A stretch of DNA of 64,000 nucleotides, taken from assembly GCF_018129025.1 (NCBI RefSeq), contig NZ_JAAEDI010000013.1, positions 1 to 64,000 of the forward strand. The letters are read 5' to 3'. A program made the position numbers and the translations under genes. Positions 1-8,171 of this stretch are shown piece by piece. Source of the stretch: Neoroseomonas terrae (GTDB taxonomy: Bacteria; Pseudomonadota; Alphaproteobacteria; Acetobacterales; Acetobacteraceae). The first letter of the stretch is position 1. Every line of letters begins with the position of its first letter. The notes under the pieces are model-generated. The model was not told the DNA's origin, did not search any database, and saw only the letters and a list, made by a program, of their open reading frames with translations.

Positions 1-137
1 CTGCCGAGCTGGTTCGCCTGGGCATCCCCCGCAACCAGATCACCGCCCGCGGCTTCGGCGAGACCAACCTGCTGGTCCCGACCCCCGACAACACCCGCGA
101 GCCGCAGAACCGCCGCGTGGAAATCATCCTCCGCTGA
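1..137 (+). CDS. OmpA-family outer membrane protein, C-terminal end (partial)
   Basis: The gene enters from the left edge; codons are in frame from base 3 and stop at TGA 135-137. The visible residues are the end of an OmpA C-terminal (peptidoglycan-binding) domain, closing with the motif REPQNRRVEIILR. This tail is nearly identical to that of the OmpA paralogue at 11718-12863 and similar to the next gene downstream. OmpA domains anchor the outer membrane to peptidoglycan (family knowledge). The N-terminal barrel lies outside the window. A strong hairpin follows the stop. Confidence 0.85.
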   Translation, partial: AELVRLGIPRNQITARGFGETNLLVPTPDNTREPQNRRVEIILR

Positions 138-163
138 TCGCACGCATCAGCGTCGGATACCGG

Positions 164-190
164 GAAGGGGCGCCGAAAGGCGCCCCTTTC
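164..190 (+). terminator. Rho-independent terminator after the first OmpA gene
   Basis: A 10-bp GC-rich stem, AAGGGGCGCC pairing with GGCGCCCCTT, with a GAAA loop, is followed by TTTC. It sits 27 bases after the stop codon and just before the Shine-Dalgarno sequence of the next gene. Confidence 0.75.
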
Positions 191-208
191 TGCGTTGCGG
201 GAGGAACC

Positions 209-1399
209 ATGATCCTCCACATTCCGACAACAGATATGCCCGATACTCCTCCCATGTCCTCCGCCTCCTCCCGCCGCCGCCGCCGCATGACGCTGCTGCT
301 CGGCAGCGCCTTTGCCGCCGCATGGCTTGCTGCGGCTCCGCAAGCACAGGCCCAGTATACCGAAGGGCTCTACATCGCCGGCGGCGCCGGCTTCAGCCTG
401 CTGCCCAACACCGGACTCGGACTCGATTCGACGGTTGTCACCGGCCTCGCCGCAGCGGGCTACGGCAACCGGGCGACGGTCGGATTCGCGCCGGGCTTCG
501 CCGGGGTGCTCAGCCTGGGCTGGGGCTTCGGCAACGGCCTGCGCGCGGAGATCGAAGGCAACTTCCGCAGGAACGACACCGACGGTTCCTCCGGCGTCGC
601 CGGCTGGTCCGCCGATGGCGGCATCAGCGGCCACCAGCAATCCTGGGGCGTGATGGGCAACGTCCTGCTCGACCTGCTGCCGATCGGCCCCGTCATGCCC
701 TATGTCGGCATCGGTGCAGGCTACGTCGTCACCGACTGGGCCGGGGTGCGCGGCTTCAGCCAGAATGGCGCGCTGCGCATGACGATCGACGACAGCGACG
801 GCCGATTCGCCTACCAGGCCATCGCTGGGCTCGCCTTCCCGCTCGACTTCCTGCCGGGCCTCGCGCTGACGGCGGAATACCGCTTCATCGCCACGCTGCA
901 GCCGCGCCTGCAGGTGCGCTTCGACAACCCGACGACAGGCGCCACCGTCGCGCGCGGCACGGCCGAGCCGGATGCCTACAACCAGTCGGTCATGCTGGGC
1001 CTGCGCTACTCCTTCAACACAACCGGCACCACGCCGACCCCAGCCCCGGCGGCTACAGCGCCGGTGCAGCAGCGCAGCTTCATCGTGTTCTTCGACTGGA
1101 ACCGCGCCGACCTGACCGAACGCGCCCGCCAGATCATCGCCGAGGCCGCGCAGCAGGCACGCGCCCAGCGCACCACCCGTATCGAGGTCGCCGGCCACGC
1201 CGACCGGTCGGGCACCGTGCAGTACAATCAGGCGCTATCGCGCCGCCGGGCGGAGACGGTGGCCGCGGAACTGGTCCGCCTTGGTGTGCCGCGGGAGGAG
1301 ATTACGATCACCGCGCTTGGCGAAAGCCAGCCGCTGGTGCCGACCGCGGACGATGCGCGGGAACCGCAGAACCGGCGGGTGGAGATCGTCCTGCGCTGA
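209..1399 (+). CDS. OmpA-family protein: outer-membrane beta-barrel plus OmpA C-terminal domain
   Basis: 396 residues. The ATG at 209 is preceded by GGGAGGA at 199-205, so the long N-terminus is probably real. The signal peptide is the hydrophobic stretch ending APQAQAQ at about residue 49. The mature part starts YTEGLYIAGGAG, typical of an OmpA-like 8-stranded barrel (residues ~50-270). A Thr/Pro/Ala-rich linker follows, then an OmpA C-terminal domain (~288-396) with GHADRSG, LSRRRAETV and REPQNRRVEI, the region that binds diaminopimelate in peptidoglycan (family knowledge). It is a paralogue of the genes at the left edge and at 11718-12863. Internal ATGs before the hydrophobic stretch are possible alternative starts. 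Confidence 0.9.
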   Translation: MILHIPTTDMPDTPPMSSASSRRRRRMTLLLGSAFAAAWLAAAPQAQAQYTEGLYIAGGAGFSLLPNTGLGLDSTVVTGLAAAGYGNRATVGFAPGFAGVLSLGWGFGNGLRAEIEGNFRRNDTDGSSGVAGWSADGGISGHQQSWGVMGNVLLDLLPIGPVMPYVGIGAGYVVTDWAGVRGFSQNGALRMTIDDSDGRFAYQAIAGLAFPLDFLPGLALTAEYRFIATLQPRLQVRFDNPTTGATVARGTAEPDAYNQSVMLGLRYSFNTTGTTPTPAPAATAPVQQRSFIVFFDWNRADLTERARQIIAEAAQQARAQRTTRIEVAGHADRSGTVQYNQALSRRRAETVAAELVRLGVPREEITITALGESQPLVPTADDAREPQNRRVEIVLR

Positions 1400-1405
1400 T
1401 GTCTC

Positions 1406-1487
1406 AGAGAGGGGCTTTGCCTCTCTCCGAACCTCACCCCACCAGGATGCTAGGCATCCTGGACCGCAGGCTTCTGGTGCCGGGCGC
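1406..1487. repeat. Composite palindromic repeat, copy 1 (single B half)
   Basis: It begins 7 bases after the OmpA stop and lies between convergent genes. Outer hairpin: AGAGAGG (1406-1412) pairs with CCTCTCT (1420-1426). Inner hairpin: CCAGGATGC pairs with GCATCCTGG around TAG (1442-1462). The tail CTGGTGCCGGGC is shared with the other B halves. It probably works as a bidirectional 3'-end structure. Confidence 0.8.
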
Positions 1488-1557
1488 GACAGTCAGACCG
1501 GCATGATCGGTGAGCGCGAAGCGCACCTGCGCCCGGCAGTATACGGCGCGAAGGGAA

Positions 1558-1575
1558 GGCCCGCGGATGCGGGCC
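1558..1575. terminator. Hairpin downstream of the secreted hypothetical gene
   Basis: GGCCCGC pairs perfectly with GCGGGCC around GGAT. It lies 22 bases beyond the stop of the minus-strand gene that ends at 1597. There is no T-run, so its role as a terminator is uncertain. Confidence 0.35.
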
Positions 1576-1596
1576 ACCCGTCGTCTGACGGCCGAC

Positions 1597-2130
1597 TTAG
1601 CGCCGCGCGGAGGCCCGGCGTGCTGCCGGCCGGCGAGTCGCCGCCGCGGCCGTGCCGCAATCCGGCGCGTCGTAGCCTTCGATGATGTTGCGCTCATTCA
1701 CCAGGCGCGGCAGATCCGCCACGGCGGTCTGCACCACCACCTGGAACAGCGGCTGGGCGTCGCGGCAGAAGAAGGCGCCGCTGCGCAGCGCGTCCTGCGA
1801 ATGCTCATTCGCCAGGTTGGTGTTGTACTGGTCGAGCCGCCCGCCGCGCGCCGCGCCGCCGTAGCTGCGCTGGAAGTGCGACGCCGCCACGCGGTCAGCG
1901 GCCGACAGGTCCGACCCGAAGCGGCGGAGGAAATTGTTGTAGCCTTCCGGCGCATTGTAGCTCTGCCCGGTGCGGCACTGCAGCGCAGCCACCATCAGGT
2001 AGGAGCGCAGGGCGCGAATCTCGATCGCGGAACGCTCCTCGGGGCGAAGGCAGGCCTGCGCCAGCGCCGGGCCGGCGATCAGGACACCGCAAAGCGCGGC
2101 AAGGGCAGTGCGGGTCTTGGGCTTGTTCAT
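1597..2130 (-). CDS. Secreted hypothetical protein
   Basis: 177 residues from ATG 2130; a tandem ATG at 2133 is equally possible. The reading frame extends further upstream, but the signal peptide (MNKPKTRTALAALCGVLIAGPALAQA) sets the start here. The mature part begins ACLRPEERSAIEIRALRSYL, contains two more cysteines (LQCRTG, FFCRDA), and is helical with a basic Ala/Arg-rich tail. I recognise no named domain; it resembles uncharacterised periplasmic proteins of related bacteria. It converges on the upstream OmpA gene across a repeat element. The cysteines could form a disulfide in the periplasm (inference). Confidence 0.75.
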   Translation of the reverse strand: MNKPKTRTALAALCGVLIAGPALAQACLRPEERSAIEIRALRSYLMVAALQCRTGQSYNAPEGYNNFLRRFGSDLSAADRVAASHFQRSYGGAARGGRLDQYNTNLANEHSQDALRSGAFFCRDAQPLFQVVVQTAVADLPRLVNERNIIEGYDAPDCGTAAAATRRPAARRASARR

Positions 2131-2325
2131 CATCGGGCGCCGGGCGCTCCCTTCAGCATGTGGGGTGGGCTGCCCCACGCGCTGGCCCCCGAAACCGGTC
2201 GCGCATCGAAGCTGTCCCTGCTGCGGCATTTAACCGGCCTCGCCGGTCAAGACCACCAAAATCTTGTTTCAATCATTCATGGATAACAGGGTGTTGCACG
2301 GCGGCGTGCAGACGGCACCGTAGCG

Positions 2326-2931
2326 TCAGGCTGCCTTCGCCCCGCCAGCGGGCCGCCGGCACCGTTGGGCACGCGCCAGACCCGCCAATCGGCGGTCGAG
2401 GAAGGCGAGCGCCGGCCCGACATCCTCAGAATCATCGCGCAGCCAGAAGGCGAGCGTCGCGCCATAGATCGCTCCGAGAGTCGCCCGCCGCGTGTAGCGG
2501 GAAATGTCGGCCGAGGTGTCGCCCGCCGCGTTCCAGATTGCATCGGCGGTGCGCGCCGCCCCGCGCAATCCTGCCGGCGCGTTCCATGGCAGGGCGAACA
2601 GCGCCAGGGCCTGCCGCGCCGCCTCCTTGTGCGGGGCAATCAGCCGCAGGCGGGCAGCGACCAGCGCCCGGACACGCTGCGGGGTGCGCAGCGCATCGAG
2701 GTCGCCGGCGGCCTCGGCCATGTCGCGATCGGTCAGGTCGAGCCATGCCTCCACCGCCGACGTCACGCCGCGCGGGAACAGGAAGCTCGCCTCGTCGGGC
2801 GGCAGCCCGGCCGCTTCAAGGCCGGCGGCGATGCTGCGCGCCGTCCAGCCATGGCGCGGCACCACCGGCAGTATGGCGCGGATCGCGGCATCGCGGCCCG
2901 CACGGTCGGATTCGGAGAGCGCTTCCATCAT
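2326..2931 (-). CDS. COQ9-family ubiquinone biosynthesis protein
   Basis: 201 residues. COQ9 is a lipid-binding helper of the ubiquinone hydroxylation complex (family knowledge). The diagnostic COQ9 region is at residues ~125-175: RTADAIWNAAGDTSADI, then YTRRATLGAIYGATLAFWL. The N-terminal half is helical and TetR-like, as is typical of the family. It is the second gene after def: its ATG overlaps the def stop by 4 bases (ATGA, 2928-2931), so the two are probably translationally coupled. A second ATG follows immediately, so the start could be 3 bases later. Confidence 0.9.
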   Translation of the reverse strand: MMEALSESDRAGRDAAIRAILPVVPRHGWTARSIAAGLEAAGLPPDEASFLFPRGVTSAVEAWLDLTDRDMAEAAGDLDALRTPQRVRALVAARLRLIAPHKEAARQALALFALPWNAPAGLRGAARTADAIWNAAGDTSADISRYTRRATLGAIYGATLAFWLRDDSEDVGPALAFLDRRLAGLARAQRCRRPAGGAKAA

Positions 2932-3437
2932 GCCTCCTTCCTGGCCGCGGCGACGCGGGCCAGTTCCTCGTTGAAGCCGAACAGGGAGAAATCCTCCATC
3001 CGCATCGGATAGAGCATGCCGTCCAGATGGTCCGTCTCATGCTGCATGACGCGGGCAACCAGGCCGGCCGCCTCGCCCTCGATGGGCCGGCCGTCGATGT
3101 CGACGCCACGGAAACGCAGCCGCGTCGCGCGCCGCACCGCTCCACGCAGGCCGGGGATGGACAGGCATCCCTCCCAGCCGAGCTCCGTCTCCTCGCCGAT
3201 CGGCTCCAGCTCGGGGTTGATCAGGGCGGAGATGCCCCCCGCCCCGGTGCGCCAGACAAATAGCCTCAGCCCCACATGCACCTGCGGCGCGGCAAGGCCG
3301 AGGCCTGACGCATCTTCCATCGTCTCCGCCATGTCGGCGACGAGTCGCCGGATGTCAGGCGCGGTCGGGTCTTCCACCGGCGCGGCGGGGGCGAGGAGGA
3401 CCGGATGCCCCATGCGGGCGATCTTCAGCAGGGCCAT
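2928..3437 (-). CDS. def: Peptide deformylase
   Basis: 169 residues. It removes the formyl group from the N-terminal methionine of nascent proteins. All three family motifs are present: GLGLAAPQ (motif 1), EGCLS (motif 2, metal-binding Cys) and HETDHLDG (motif 3, HExxH type with two metal His and catalytic Glu). The start [14 protein letters not shown] matches the family N-terminus; the frame extends upstream without coding character. It is divergent from rpsU across a short promoter-bearing gap and overlaps the following COQ9 gene by 4 bases. Confidence 0.95.
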   Translation of the reverse strand: MALLKIARMGHPVLLAPAAPVEDPTAPDIRRLVADMAETMEDASGLGLAAPQVHVGLRLFVWRTGAGGISALINPELEPIGEETELGWEGCLSIPGLRGAVRRATRLRFRGVDIDGRPIEGEAAGLVARVMQHETDHLDGMLYPMRMEDFSLFGFNEELARVAAARKEA

Positions 3438-3619
3438 GGTGGGAAAAGGCTCGAAAAAGTGGGCGCGACCATGCATATAGGGCCTTCGCGCCGCACGGGA
3501 GGGCTTTCGGCGCGGCGGGGAATCGTGATAAGCGTCCCGCAACCGATGCTGACCAGTCGTACGGTCGTGTCGATTGCCCTTCGTTCTATCCACTTCAAAC
3601 GCGCAGGAGGTTGCGCCGC

Positions 3620-3823
3620 GTGCAAGTCGTCGTTCGTGACAACAATATCGATCAGGCGCTCAAGGCGCTGAAGAAGAAGCTCCAGCGGGAAGGCGTGTTC
3701 CGCGAGATGAAGCTTCGCCGGCACTACGAGAAGCCGTCCGAGCGTCGTGCGCGTGAGGCCGCCGAGGCCGTCCGCCGCGCCCGCAAGGTCGAGCGCAAGC
3801 GCCTGGAGCGCGAGGGCTTCTGA
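3620..3823 (+). CDS. rpsU: 30S ribosomal protein S21
   Basis: 67 residues, starting [20 protein letters not shown] and matching S21 along its whole length, including [16 protein letters not shown] and the basic tail. The start is GTG at 3620: AGGAGG at 3605-3610 lies 9 bases upstream and homologues start at this methionine. A TTG at 3611 is in frame but leaves no room for a ribosome binding site. S21 is a small-subunit protein involved in initiation. The gene is monocistronic and ends in a classical terminator. Confidence 0.95.
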   Translation: MQVVVRDNNIDQALKALKKKLQREGVFREMKLRRHYEKPSERRAREAAEAVRRARKVERKRLEREGF

Positions 3824-3862
3824 AGCCCCACGTTCCGCCCTTCCCGGCGGAAGCACGTAGGA

Positions 3863-3898
3863 AACCGCGGCACGGGCGACCGTGAGCCGCGGTTTTTT
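3863..3898 (+). terminator. Rho-independent terminator of rpsU
   Basis: AACCGCGGC pairs with GCCGCGGTT, with an inner ACGG/CCGT pairing, followed by six T residues. It lies 40 bases after the rpsU stop. Confidence 0.9.
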
Positions 3899-4078
3899 GC
3901 TGTCTGCGACATGCCCCACCCCGTCGCAGCCGTCCGAACGGCTGCTCATGTCAGTCATGGCGGAACGGAGCGGCCGGGTCCGGATCCACATCTGACGATC
4001 TCGTTAGCAGGCGAATGATTGCCTCAGGCCAATGACTGCGCATAGGTTGCCCGCCAACAAGCTGGGACGCTGCGCACG

Positions 4079-6042
4079 ATGGGCCTGAACACGCTATCCG
4101 AGTCATTTAGCCTGGGAGCACGCTCCTCGAGTTCCGGCCTGACCTATTCGCTCCAGCAATCGATGGCGGAAACCTACACCATCAGGAGCGTCACCGGCGG
4201 TCAGTACCGTTCGGGGACGGCTCAGCAGGATCTGGTTTTCCTGCAGGAGAACCAGAGCAACAGCGACAACACCGACGTCCACTTCCGCACCTTCAATACC
4301 GGCGCGGGAACCTTCAACGGGTCCACCGTCACCACGGTCAACGGGGTCTGGCATTACACGGCGACCGCGGACCTGAACGGCGACGGCTATGGCGATCTGA
4401 TTTTCCTCAACCCCGAATACGGGTCGAAGTTCGATCAGTATACGCAGGAGCCGGAATCGCCGCCGACGCTGACCATCGGCGTTCTGATGGGCAATCCCGG
4501 CAGTTCGACGCCCTTCGCCGGCAGCAGCCTGAAGACCATGACCATCGACGCGACCGGTACGACCCAGGACGAGGTCGCGATGACCGATATGGACTTCGCG
4601 GACTTCAATGGTGACGGGATCGTCGACGTCATCGTCGCCGGCGTCACGGCAGGCAAGCCGTTGGCCGAAGCCCCCAGCACCTTCAATCCAGCACCTTCAA
4701 TTATGTGTACACCGGGGCCTACACGATCGGACTGGGCGTCGGTGACGGCACCTTCAACTTCCAGCCGCTCGCTCAAATGCCGATGACGTATACGGGCAGC
4801 GACAGCGATCTCGCGCTCGGGCGCGTCGCCGCGATGGACTTCAACAACGACGGCTACGTCGATATTGCATTCGGCTTTCACCTGGAGAACCAGGACACGC
4901 TCCCGGAAAATGACTTCAGCTGGGTCATCTGGGGCAGTGCGTCGTCGAGCAGCAGCACGCCAAGTTTCTACATGAATACGGCGGATTCCAGCAGTGTGGT
5001 TGCTGTAGGCCAATGGGCAAATCCGCAGGACTTCACCGGTGTCTGGCAGACGCCTTCCGGTGGCGTGTCGACTCCCGGCAATCTGGGCGTCACGCTGAAC
5101 TCATCCACCTGGGCGGCGCTCTTCAACTACGACAAATCGTTCTTCAGCAACGTCGAAGTCAACAGCCACACGCCGCGCGGCCCTTTTGGTCCAGCCTATG
5201 ACTACGATGGCGATGGCTACATCGACTTGATGTTCAATGACGGCAATGGCTCGGCCATCCTGACCGGGATCAATTGGGACTACTCCGACACGTCGAACAC
5301 GGTTCAGCACCAGAACATGACCCTGGGGACGGATATTTTTTCGTCAGGGGCGCTGGATTTCAACGGCGACGGCAAGATGGATTGGGCCGGGGGCTACAAC
5401 GGCGACAATCACATCTACGCCTATGTGAACCAGGCACAGTTCGCCAGCGACGCCGCTGTCCAGCTTGTCGAGGGGGAGGCCGTGGCCGGCGTCGTCAACG
5501 GCGTTGCCGCCCATCGCATGATGGGGTCCGACTTCACCCTGTCGGTGGTCGGTGGCCGCGCAGCCTACGACAACGCCCTCGGCTGGTTCGAGATCCGCGC
5601 CGACGGCAGCTTCGGCGATGCCCGGTTCCTGAGTGTCACCGGTGGCACCACGGAGATCGATGGGCTGGGCGCCGGCAGCAGGCTGGCGCTGTTCCTTGTT
5701 TCGAACGGTGCAGCGCTCAACGATGACCTGACGGGATCCTTTCGCTTCGTGGATGCCGTGTCCGGCGGCGCAGCCAAGATAGGCTCCAAGGCCCCGGCCC
5801 TGGTCAGCGTGGACCGCGCGGGCCAGGTGGTGGAGGGCAACATCTTCCATACCGCGGACGCGAACAGCTTCGACATGCTGAACGCTCTGAATCCCACCGG
5901 CCATCATCAGACGCTGTCGCGGATGGACGCCTCGGGTGACCTTCTGATCGCCTTCGAAGACACCCTTCTTACCGATGGCGACTTCGACTTCAACGACCTG
6001 GTCGTCAAGGTCACGGTGCATGAGGATGCGGGCCTGCTTTGA
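4079..6042 (+). pseudogene. FG-GAP/VCBS-repeat protein with DUF4114-like C-terminus, frameshifted by a 14-bp tandem duplication
   Basis: Two adjoining frames encode one protein. Frame 1 (4079-4687, 203 codons) carries FG-GAP calcium loops such as DLNGDGYGDLIF and DFNGDGIVDVIV. The remainder (from 4702) carries DFNNDGYVDIAF, DYDGDGYIDLMF and DFNGDGKMDW, then a DUF4114-like C-terminus with DGDFDFNDLVVKV. At 4674-4701 the 14-mer CCAGCACCTTCAAT occurs twice in tandem. Removing one copy joins the frames exactly (APSTFN-YVYTGA) into a 649-residue protein, so the duplication caused the break. As it stands, translation ends at residue 235. FG-GAP blades usually form extracellular beta-propellers. No signal peptide is visible, so type I export is possible (inference). 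Base composition looks less GC-rich than the neighbours, and the Shine-Dalgarno sequence is weak. Confidence 0.85.
4674..4701 (+). repeat. Perfect 14-bp tandem duplication inside a coding region
   Basis: Copy 1 is 4674-4687 and copy 2 is 4688-4701, with no mismatch. Since 14 is not a multiple of 3, the duplication shifts the frame of the FG-GAP gene. Confidence 0.95.
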
Positions 6043-6178
6043 ACCGGTGGATTGGGCGCCTGGCGTCCCTCCCCATGCTGGTTTCCGGCCGCCCGACATT
6101 GAAGAGGGCGCCAGTTGCCATGGCTGCACCCTGCCGCGTCGAACGGCGGTGATCCGCTCGCTCTTGCGCGCGCGGCAC

Positions 6179-6202
6179 GGGCCCGGGCGAGGATTCGGGC
6201 CC
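6179..6202 (-). terminator. Hairpin at the end of the antiporter gene
   Basis: GGGCCCG (6179-6185) pairs with CGGGCCC (6196-6202), which reaches the antiporter stop codon. No T-run follows on the minus strand, so this is weak evidence for termination. The rest of the 6043-6201 gap shows nothing else. Confidence 0.3.
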
Positions 6203-8001
6203 TAATCCCGAGTCTGCTCGGCGGCGCGGGCCTCGGCCTTTGCCTGGCCCTCGCCGAGCCAGTCCTGGCGGTGCGACAGCAACAGGCGCCGCCCAGCCTC
6301 CATCCCCTGAGAGGATTCCAGCGCGAAGCGTTCCGCGTCGCGCCGGCGCAGGGTCGCGATCACCTCGTCGGCGTCCTCCTCGGAGTTATGCAGGCGGATC
6401 AGCGCCTCCCGCCCCAGCGTAAGGGCCGATTCGAAGGTCTCGCGCACCACCTCGTCGGCGCCGGCGGCGAGGAGGCGCATCGCATGCTCGCGATCGAAAG
6501 CGCGGCACAGCACCGGGATGCCGCGAAACTCCGACTTCAGCAGGTGCAGGATGCGTAGCGCGGCATCCCGGTCGTCCACGCAGCAGAGAATCATCCGCGC
6601 TCGCCCGGCCCCGGCGGCGTGCAGGATGTCGAGCCGCGTACCGTCACCATAATGAACCTTGAAGCCGTAGGCGTTGGCTTCGCGCACCATCTCCGGGTCG
6701 GTGTCGATGACCGAGATGGAGCATTGCCGCGTCAGCATCGAGCTGCCGACCATCTGGCCGAAGCGCCCGAAGCCGATGATTAGCACGCTCGCCTCGCTGT
6801 GCTGCGGCGCCTCGACGCCGTCCAGCGACGGCTCCTCCGGCGGCACCATCCGGTCATGCAGGATGATCATCACCGGCGTCAGCACCATCGAGACGATGAC
6901 GGTTGCCGTCAGCACCGCATTCGTCTGCGCGTCGATGATGCCGACCGCGCCGGCGGCGGCATACAGCACGAAGGCGAACTCGCCGCCCTGCGCCATCATC
7001 ACCGCGCGCTCCAGCGCTTCCCGGTGGCCGGCGCGGGCCAGGCGCGCGACGCCGTAGATCGCCACGCCCTTCACCAGCATGTACGCCACGACGCCGATCG
7101 CGATGGTCGCCCAGTTCGCGGCGATGACCGCAAGGTCGAGCGCCATGCCCACCGCCAGGAAGAACAGCCCCAGCAGCAACCCGCGGAAGGGCTCGACATC
7201 GGCTTCCAGCTGATGCCGGAAGTCGCTTTCCGACAGCAGTACGCCAGCGAGGAACGCCCCCATCGCCATCGACAGCCCGCCAAGCTGCATGGCGAGCGCC
7301 GAGCCCAGCACCACCAGCAGCGCGGCCGCCGTCATCACCTCCCGCGCCCGCGCCTCGGCCAGCAGCCGGAACATCGGGTTCAGCAGCCACAACCCGGCGG
7401 CGATCAGCCCGGCGATCGAGGCCAGCCCAACACCGACCGCCTGCCAGCGCGCGACGGCGCTCGTTTCGGCCGCACCGGAGGCCAGGAAGGCCACGAGCGC
7501 CAGCAGCGGCACGATCGCCAGGTCCTCGAGCAGCAGCACCGCGACGATGCGCTGCCCGGCCTGCACGCCGACCATTCGCCGTTCCTCGAGCATCTGCATC
7601 ACGATCGCCGTCGAGGTCAGCACGAAGCCGGTCCCGGCCACGAAGGCAACGACCGGCGGCAGGCCCATCAGCACGCCGACGCTCATCAGCAGCCCGATGC
7701 AGAGACCCACCTGCGCCAGCCCGAGCCCGAAGATCTGCTGCCGCATCCCCCACAATCGGGACGGCTCCATCTCCAGGCCGATGATGAACAGGAACATCAC
7801 CACGCCGAGTTCGGCGACGTGCAGGATCGACTGCGCATCGCTGAACAGGCCTATGCCATAGGGGCCGATCACCAACCCGGCGACGAGGTAGCCGAGCACC
7901 GAGCCGAGGCCGAGCCGCTTGAACAGCGGTACTGCCACCACCGCCGCACCGAGCAGCGCGACCGCGCTGACGAGGTCCGGGCCATGCGATTCGGCGCTCA
8001 T
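6202..8001 (-). CDS. CPA2-family cation:proton antiporter with RCK domain (KefB/KefC-like)
   Basis: 599 residues. Residues ~10-385 are about a dozen membrane segments of the Na+/H+ exchanger fold, including FLFIIGLEMEPSRLW and GGEFAFVLYAAAG. From ~404 an RCK/TrkA-N Rossmann domain begins, ASVLIIGFGRFGQMVGSSM, with an acidic residue after strand 2 (SVIDTDPE) that suggests NAD(H) binding. A short charged tail follows. The family exports K+ or Na+ in exchange for protons in the inner membrane; KefB/KefC are glutathione-gated in E. coli, but a KefF/KefG partner is not seen here. It stands alone between a terminator-bearing gap and the FG-GAP gene. Confidence 0.88.
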   Translation of the reverse strand: MSAESHGPDLVSAVALLGAAVVAVPLFKRLGLGSVLGYLVAGLVIGPYGIGLFSDAQSILHVAELGVVMFLFIIGLEMEPSRLWGMRQQIFGLGLAQVGLCIGLLMSVGVLMGLPPVVAFVAGTGFVLTSTAIVMQMLEERRMVGVQAGQRIVAVLLLEDLAIVPLLALVAFLASGAAETSAVARWQAVGVGLASIAGLIAAGLWLLNPMFRLLAEARAREVMTAAALLVVLGSALAMQLGGLSMAMGAFLAGVLLSESDFRHQLEADVEPFRGLLLGLFFLAVGMALDLAVIAANWATIAIGVVAYMLVKGVAIYGVARLARAGHREALERAVMMAQGGEFAFVLYAAAGAVGIIDAQTNAVLTATVIVSMVLTPVMIILHDRMVPPEEPSLDGVEAPQHSEASVLIIGFGRFGQMVGSSMLTRQCSISVIDTDPEMVREANAYGFKVHYGDGTRLDILHAAGAGRARMILCCVDDRDAALRILHLLKSEFRGIPVLCRAFDREHAMRLLAAGADEVVRETFESALTLGREALIRLHNSEEDADEVIATLRRRDAERFALESSQGMEAGRRLLLSHRQDWLGEGQAKAEARAAEQTRD

Positions 8002-8085
8002 GGCAGGCGATGGAATGTCATGGGAAGGCCCTGCGGGTTAGGGTGGCATGCTGGCGCGCCGCGACGGGCCGTGCAACGCACAGGG

Positions 8086-8114
8086 AAGAAAGAGCGGGGG
8101 AGCGAACTCCCCCG
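8086..8114 (-). terminator. Rho-independent terminator of the molybdoenzyme operon
   Basis: Read on the minus strand, CGGGGGAG pairs with CTCCCCCG around a TTCG loop, followed by CTCTTTCTT. It lies about 60 bases after the stop of the molybdoenzyme gene. Confidence 0.8.
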
Positions 8115-8171
8115 TGCCCCCTCCTTTTTCTGCCTGTCAGCCTGTCGCGCCAACGCGGCAGGCACGGACCA

